Below are positions 58,181-64,000 of a DNA stretch of 64,000 bases, piece after piece (within the stretch, counting starts at the first letter, position 1; each line of letters opens with the position of its first letter). The stretch is from Prinsepia uniflora (Eukaryota > Streptophyta > Magnoliopsida > Rosales > Rosaceae). A program made the translations under genes and the position numbers. Location: assembly GCA_032719365.1 (NCBI GenBank), contig CM064876.1, positions 56,725,864 to 56,789,863 of the forward strand. The letters are read 5' to 3'. The notes beneath the pieces are model-generated. The model saw nothing but the letters and a program-made list of their open reading frames with translations, ran no database searches and had not been told where the DNA came from.

Positions 58181-60579
58181 TGGGATGTCAGAGATATTGA
58201 CCCGGAGTGATCCTAGGTAGAACGCGTTGCTTATTACCAGGAGATATAACGTCTGGGACGTCAAGCATCTGGGACGTTAGGTATCTGGGATGCCGAGGAT
58301 GGTTATGTGGTTAATATGGATTACTGGAATCTTGAAATGGTATTTCCGTATTTGTGCATTTGTGATTATGGATTTGGACAGTGGTTCACTTGATTTTGGA
58401 TTTACGGATTTTGGTATTCTATAGTTTTGGGTTGAGTTCCCACATTTGGTTTTGAGTTACGGTTTTTGGGCTAAGGACCTAATGGTTCATTTGAGTAAAT
58501 TTTTTGATTACCGATTTTACAATGCATGCAAACTTATTAGTAAAGGGCATAAATATCTTTTATGAAATGTGTTTTTATAAAATTATTGATTTTCGTCCAC
58601 TGACAGTTCTTAATGGTTTTAATGCCCTTGAGGTTGATCACAGATGCGGGCTGTAGCAGACACCGAGACATCGCACTCTTCCACCGATCCTGGCACACTC
58701 TGGGAGCCCCGTATGGGCTGAGGCACGTATTATCCCTTATTTGACACTTCATGTTAGACGGGAGAATGATGCATCCCACGTTAATCCTGGGGCGATTGGG
58801 ATGGGTCGTGTCATGTAATTTCATCTATTCGATGTAACGAATATTTTGGGACTGGTTTTGAGTCGATCGGACATCGTCTCGATATAGTTCGGGGTACCCG
58901 AAGGTTTAGGATCGGGTTTAAAAATAGTTAAAAATCCCGAAAAATTAGGGAGATTTTATGAAGGGCTATTTAAGTAGTTAGTAACCCCCTAAAATGATTT
59001 GGTCAAGTTTGGGAACCCCGGAGATGGTGATTATTCCGAGAAGGCGTATGGCGCGCATATCGAGGTGGCAGCTCGAACGGTCTGTGAGTGAACTTTCTTT
59101 TATGAATCGATGCATGCATAAATGTTTTATATGTGTTTATGAATATGTTTTGTGATGCCATAAGTGCATTTGTGTGTGTTTACGTATGGGCACGTACTTT
59201 GAGTTTTTCGGTTTATACCTGCTTATACGCGTTTGTGGTATTGGTTTAAATGAAATGGTTTTGAAAAGGTAAAACCTGCCATGAGACCCATTTGGTTTTG
59301 GTTTTGACTCGGGCATATGGCCCCTATTGATGACCTATGGGTCTGAGTCGTGGTCGCGACGAGTGCTGTATGGACGGCGACGGACGATACGACGCTCGCC
59401 TCTGGACTGGGGATGTGTTCCTTCCGGAGCGGTCACGATGCACGATGCACGTCTCGTTGTCGAGCAGCCACTGGAGGCACGACTTCGGAGTTCTGACTGT
59501 TTAGGAGTTCGATCGGTGATGTGTGCACCATGATCTAGAGGTGGTCGCGTCAGTTGATATGTTCATGGTGACATACCAGGATTGAGAGCGGTCTTGGATG
59601 GATGGTTGCAAGCATCACTACGATCAGAATCATGATAGACCCTGAGATATCGGGCTCGATGCCCAGTTGATTTTAAGTTCAGGTTTGAGGCCCAGTTAAA
59701 CTGTGAAATCGGGCTAGAGGCCCAATTGACTTGTGGTATCGGGCGTGAGTCTCGATTGTGGTTTTTTATATTAGTATGTATATACCCTCCTATATGAGTT
59801 GATTGGTCTCCTCCAGACGTCGACCTGGAGACCCACGATCCACTACCTGGAATGAGTGCTCCCTAGAGGGAGCACATTCCAGGAGTGTGAGATATGATAG
59901 AGTCTCGGACCAGATCCGGAGACACGCCCTGACAAGATCTGGAGATAGAGTCTCCCAGATGGAGAATTCCTAGGGGTAGATTCGGAGTAAGACCCCGAGT
60001 AGTAGGCATACTTATATATAGAATCTTGACATATATCGGGGATTAGTTCCCTAGGGGCTGCCAGTTGACATCAGAGAATGTCAAGGATGGGATATATATA
60101 TATATATATATGATTGTACGAGGTTTTACGGAGATGGTTTTCGGATGAGACCCACATGTATTAGATTTGGACTAAGACCCACGTGTGTCGGATTTAGGCT
60201 GAGTTCCCACTTGATTTGGGTTGGGCTGAGTTCCCAGGTACTTTTATTGGATTTCGGGCCAAGGCTTTAATGAATGTTTTGAGAAATGGTTTTTGAATGC
60301 ATGCATACTTTTTAGTGAAGGGCATAAATATTTTTTTGATGAAAAGATTTTTATAAATTATTTTTTTGTCCACTCGCAGCTTTAATGTTTTTAATGTCCT
60401 TCAGGTTGATCGCAGATGCGGGCTGTAGTAGAGGCCGAAACATCACATTCCTCTTCCGGATCCTGGCACGCACTAGCAGCCCCGAGTGGGCTGAAGCGGG
60501 AATTTTCCCTTTCGTGTCAAACGGGATCATACACGTCCACGTTAATCTCGGGGGATTTGGGACGGGTCCTGACACTCGG

Positions 60580-62850
60580 GCCCTACTCCAATCTGACAAG
60601 CAAGTCAAAATACAAAAATTACCATCATTCATGCCTCCGCCTCTCGTTTAGCCCCGAACTTCGTGCAACGATCCTAGATGGTTACAAAAACCATGAATAC
60701 CATAGGAGTGGATAAACATAAATAGTTTAAAATCACAGTTCGAAACATAACATTTTACCCTACATTTTCAAAAACTATGTGTGCATATAAACCGTTTAGA
60801 TCCTAAATAAAAACAGAACATAATCAATGATCTCAAAAATGTGTAAAACATCCATAAAGCAACAAACATTAGTAATAACCTAAATCACCACGAAAACCAC
60901 CACAATAGTCAACACGAAACCATTGCAACAATCATACACAACCAATCCATATACAACCCATCCTCGTTGCACAACATCAGTCATCGTATCCACTTCACTA
61001 CCAATAGATACACCACTCGGGATTTAGAGCCCAGCTCAAATAGAGTGTGGACCTTACACACTCAAGATCTGAAGCCCAGCTTGACGTCTATGTGAGAATT
61101 GACTCAGGATCTAGAGCCCAACTCGACGTCTGAGTCAGCACTTAACCAGTCTCAGGATCTGGAGCCCCTAGCTCAACATATAAGACTATTAACCAACTAG
61201 CACCTCGAGGAGGGTTTTCCATAATCATCACAGTCATCACAACATTTCACATACCACGAATACCATGAAACTAAGTGAGAATTGACTCAGGATCTAGAGC
61301 CCTACTCGACGTCTGAGTCAGCACTTAACCAGTCTCAGGATCTGGAGCCCCTAGCTCAACATATAAGACTACTAACCAACTAGCACCTCGAGGAGGGTTA
61401 TCCATAATCATCACAGTCATCACAACATTTCACATACCATGAAACACATACTCATATCACATCACAATATCACAAATCAGATCCACAATCAGAACCTCAA
61501 GCCTAAGCCCAAAACACAACTCAAACTCAAATCTCGTAAAATGTGTCATCAAATAACTTCCGGGAAATCATCCAAAAATCATAAAAAAAAAATCACCAAT
61601 AATCCAACATCACAATAATTCATGTCATAAACCATATTGAATCCAAATCCTCAATTGAAACGAAATCCAGAAACGTAACGTACAAAAAATCTCGTAAAAT
61701 GTGCAATAAAATAATAATTAAATATAAAATCACTGAAAATCGTATGAAATCCCAATCGACCACATATCACTAAAACATATAGGAAAACATTTAAAACACT
61801 TACCTACATGCAGTTAAACTGAATTGCATGCATTTCCGTAAAACCCGAGTAGGTCAACTCCTATCATAAATCATGTCTTAAGGTCACTAAGCATCTCAAT
61901 AAGCTTATACTTTAATCCCTCAATTTTTTGGGATTTTTAAACCAATTTAAAATAACCCCTAAACTTTTGAACAGTCAAGATTGCTCGAGATGATGTCTGA
62001 TTGCCTTAAAAATTGTACCGCTGGACTCATAACATTGAGAGGTTGAACTTTCATGTTGAACGTAATTTGAGATGACGTGGCACGTGCCCCAATACGCCAC
62101 TAGAAGTATCTGCGCATAGGCCTCACGTGCAGCCGCTGTTCATCCTTTTCCTTAGGGCATCAAACCTGTTTTCTTACAAAACGGGTCATTCGGCCTGTGG
62201 CCTGAACCGAATCTATTTCTCGTATATTCCATCATATCTCTCCATTATCATGACCAGCCTATTCTAATTGTATCCAGGAAGAGTTCTACAATCTTATACT
62301 AGGCAGAACTTACCTCAAAAATGGGTTTTGATCACTTTGATTTTTCAATCTATGTTCCACCTCTTCCTCTGTAACTCCTCTCGTCTAAAACTCCTTATTT
62401 TCTGCTCCAGAATGTCCATGGGGACTTAACAAACATCCTGGTGTCCCTAGTTGCACGTTAAACATCCTCCACAGGCTTCACAACCCACGACCAACTTTGG
62501 CTTCCTGGATTTCTCGTCCGTTTTCAAGTCTGGTCATCTCTCCTCTATTTTCTCAGTTTCCTCCTCACCTTTTCCACTCATTTTATTTCCATGGTTCTCT
62601 CCTTGATCGCTCTATCTCTCTAGTTCTTCTTCTCCCATTGTTAAGCTTGTTCATGGGGTTTTTATGGGTTTCGGTTCATGACCACTGAATACCATACTTC
62701 ACACCCCAAACCTATTTATATATATAAGCCAAGTCAGTGGAAGTGATACTAAAGGGAAGGGTCCATATTTCTCTAGACAATTGCCACCATCCAAGGCTAT
62801 CTCTTAAGAAAAATGACCAAAATGCGCTCCATGTAAAAATTACCAATTCT
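60580..62850 (-). repeat. Layer 0 continued: body of the minus LTR
   Basis: It resumes the LTR begun at 42324. The order CTGACAAG, a GTGGATAAACA block, CCTACATTTTCAAAAACTATG, and GAGATGATGTCTGATTG near 61990 follows other minus LTRs. The expected GGTCGTTACA end is not seen, so the right limit is approximate and probably decayed. Confidence 0.65.
61092..61440. repeat. 183-bp tandem duplication
   Basis: The segment starting GTGAGAATTGACTCAGGATC at 61092 is repeated from 61275 with few differences (AACTCGACG versus TACTCGACG). It contains shorter repeats of GATCTRGAGCCC. It lies inside the layer-0 LTR. Confidence 0.85.
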
Positions 62851-63736
62851 ATGTATAAAAGTCTCGTGACTAGTCACGAGATTACAACAAGCAATCCAGG
62901 ATTAAATTGACAAATAATCTTTCTCCAATACATACACAAACACATTCAACTTGTCCCCTGCATAAAAGTCAATCACACAGTGACAAGCTAAGTATGCAGA
63001 AGCTCTGTCAATATAGACAACCTTGTGCTAGTTTTATGTGACAACGTGTGTGCATAAGATCATTCAATAATCAGTCATAAACAATCAATCAAGTTAATGT
63101 AACAAAAAACACAGAGAACTTGATACCCAGAAACCTTCTCAAGGAAAAACTGAGGGTCTTTCAGGTGACCAGTAAATCCACTAAATTTCAGAGTTTAATT
63201 ACAAAGCAATCTTAGCCTCAATCTTCTAGAAAAATCAAAAAAGGAAACCATACCTTATGTAAGTTAGAAATCAAGCATCTCTATTTAGCTTCATTACGTA
63301 TGCTCCATGCAGCAACCTTCAGAATCTTAGAGAGATATGAAAATGCCATTTAACACAGGTAGATGATTTCAATTCAAAGACAAACTTGATCAAAACATCA
63401 ATACGACTTCATCAAGTCACCATACTTGAAGAACCTAGAAAAAATCAATAAATGAAAAACTCTTAGAAATGCTTTCAGGCAAAATCAATTCAGAGAAATC
63501 ATGAAACGAAATCAGATTTGAAGAAAAAGGCTTTTAATTCAAGAAAAATTGAAAAAAAGATTTCAAAAAATGAGGAAGTTGATTAGAGCAAACACAGTCG
63601 CAATCACATCCGTTCAAATTGTTTTTCATCACCATAGTGACAAACCCAGAAAGAACAAGCATGCTTTTTCACAAGAACAACCCAGATCACTCTTGACAAA
63701 TCTAAAATACCCAATAGCTTAGCTCTAATATCAAGT
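62851..63736 (-). other. Untranslated retroelement-like sequence
   Basis: AT-rich, with no domain I recognise. Its right edge (63718-63736) reads on the minus strand ACTTGATATTAGAGC, like a decayed primer-binding site next to the LTR at 63737. It may be the leader of that element. Confidence 0.45.
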
Positions 63737-64000
63737 TGATAGGACCCGTCCCCGATTTTTGTAAAACCCGAACCGATCCTGCTCTCATATAACAACTCTT
63801 GGCATATAAGAGATTTCACTAGTTTTAATCATATTCATACTTAGTAATTTAACCAAAATAAATCCGCCCTTACGGGGTCACTGCCCACATCCAACCCACT
63901 GACCCCAGCACGTAGGGAATGTTTCTAATTTAACTCATTGCCTTAATAATTGTGGAATTAAATGTAGACATATATATATATATATGTACATAACAACCTT
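63737..64000 (-). repeat. Start of another minus LTR, cut by the window
   Basis: TGATAGGACCCGTCCCCG resembles the minus-orientation LTR end, and a primer-binding-like sequence lies to its left, so this would be the 5' LTR of a minus element. The rest lies outside the window. It is too diverged to pair confidently with the layer-0 LTR. Confidence 0.6.

Larger units (their letters stand above)
42900..58814 (+). mobile_element. Layer 2: 3' half of a plus gypsy element
   Basis: Internal sequence from about 42900 to 44562 ends in NFENEI-like codons and a polypurine tract (TTTAAGGGGGAAG, 44548-44560), as at the end of many plant gypsy polyproteins. The 3' LTR follows (44563-46576 continued at 58186-58814, ending GGGATGGGTCGTGTCA). 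The 5' LTR and all enzyme domains are missing. The 3' LTR is interrupted by layer 3. The left boundary is approximate. Confidence 0.72.
42367..60574 (+). repeat. Layer 1: plus solo LTR, TSD CTCGG, carrying nested elements
   Basis: The left end TGTAACGACCCATCC (42367) and right end GGGACGGGTCCTGACA (60574) are flanked by CTCGG at 42362-42366 and 60575-60579. Its own sequence is about 42367-42850 and 58815-60574; everything between is later insertions, with some loss at the left junction (about 42850-42950). Because the TSD flanks both ends and only one LTR's worth of host sequence is present, it is a solo LTR. Confidence 0.8.

Noticed and set aside
60093..60112. TA dinucleotide run as a functional site
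   Set aside because: An ordinary microsatellite within LTR sequence.

Overview
The window looks like nuclear DNA of a flowering plant, most likely a eudicot. Genes have plant-type introns, the proteins belong to plant families (mitochondrial small heat shock protein, EPF-like peptide, FAR1-type protein), and the base composition is AT-rich. Most of the sequence is transposable-element debris. I find only two genes that read cleanly from start to stop, both on the minus strand in the 30.5-36.6 kb island: a two-exon mitochondrial small heat shock protein (30518-31902) and a five-exon DUF4050 / Gag1-like clamp protein (34183-36533). All other recognisable coding sequence is broken.

Layout: 1-3085 holds pieces of a large LTR family in both orientations. 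3086-6134 (minus) is a decayed Ulp1-like cysteine protease gene with a LINE scrap inside. 7091-8072 has an LTR tip and a long direct repeat. 8417-10867 (plus) is a FAR1/MULE-type transposase-like pseudogene. 14502-16032 is a Pack-MULE with 9-bp target-site duplications (TSDs) that carries a monoacylglycerol-lipase-like fragment. 16776-17563 (minus) is a frameshifted EPF-like secreted peptide gene. 18046-19074 is a non-autonomous hAT element with a 183-bp foldback MITE nested inside. 19198-19830 is one end of a CACTA element. About 20330-29900 is a decayed Ty3/gypsy element of Tat type (RT, RNase H, second RNase H, integrase), interrupted by two solo LTRs in opposite orientation. 30020-30227 is a second CACTA-like end. 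After the gene island, a hAT element (32231-33331) lies between the two genes, and a LINE (about 37440-41779, minus) is split by another hAT element (40101-41721).

From 41780 to about 62850 there is one deep nest of the same LTR family. A minus LTR holds a plus solo LTR (TSD CTCGG). That holds the 3' half of a plus gypsy element. The 3' LTR of that element holds a complete two-LTR minus gypsy element (46577-58180, TSD TGGGA). That holds a minus solo LTR (49852-52759, TSD TGACC). The window ends in another minus LTR that begins at 63737 next to a primer-binding-site-like sequence.

The recurring LTRs are unusual. Besides TG/CA, their two ends form an imperfect inverted repeat of about 16 bp (TGTAACGACCC...GGGTCCTGACA), several copies carry the same 26-bp palindrome, and they hold minisatellites whose copy number differs between insertions. 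Boundaries given with a TSD were read directly. Boundaries marked approximate are by-eye estimates.
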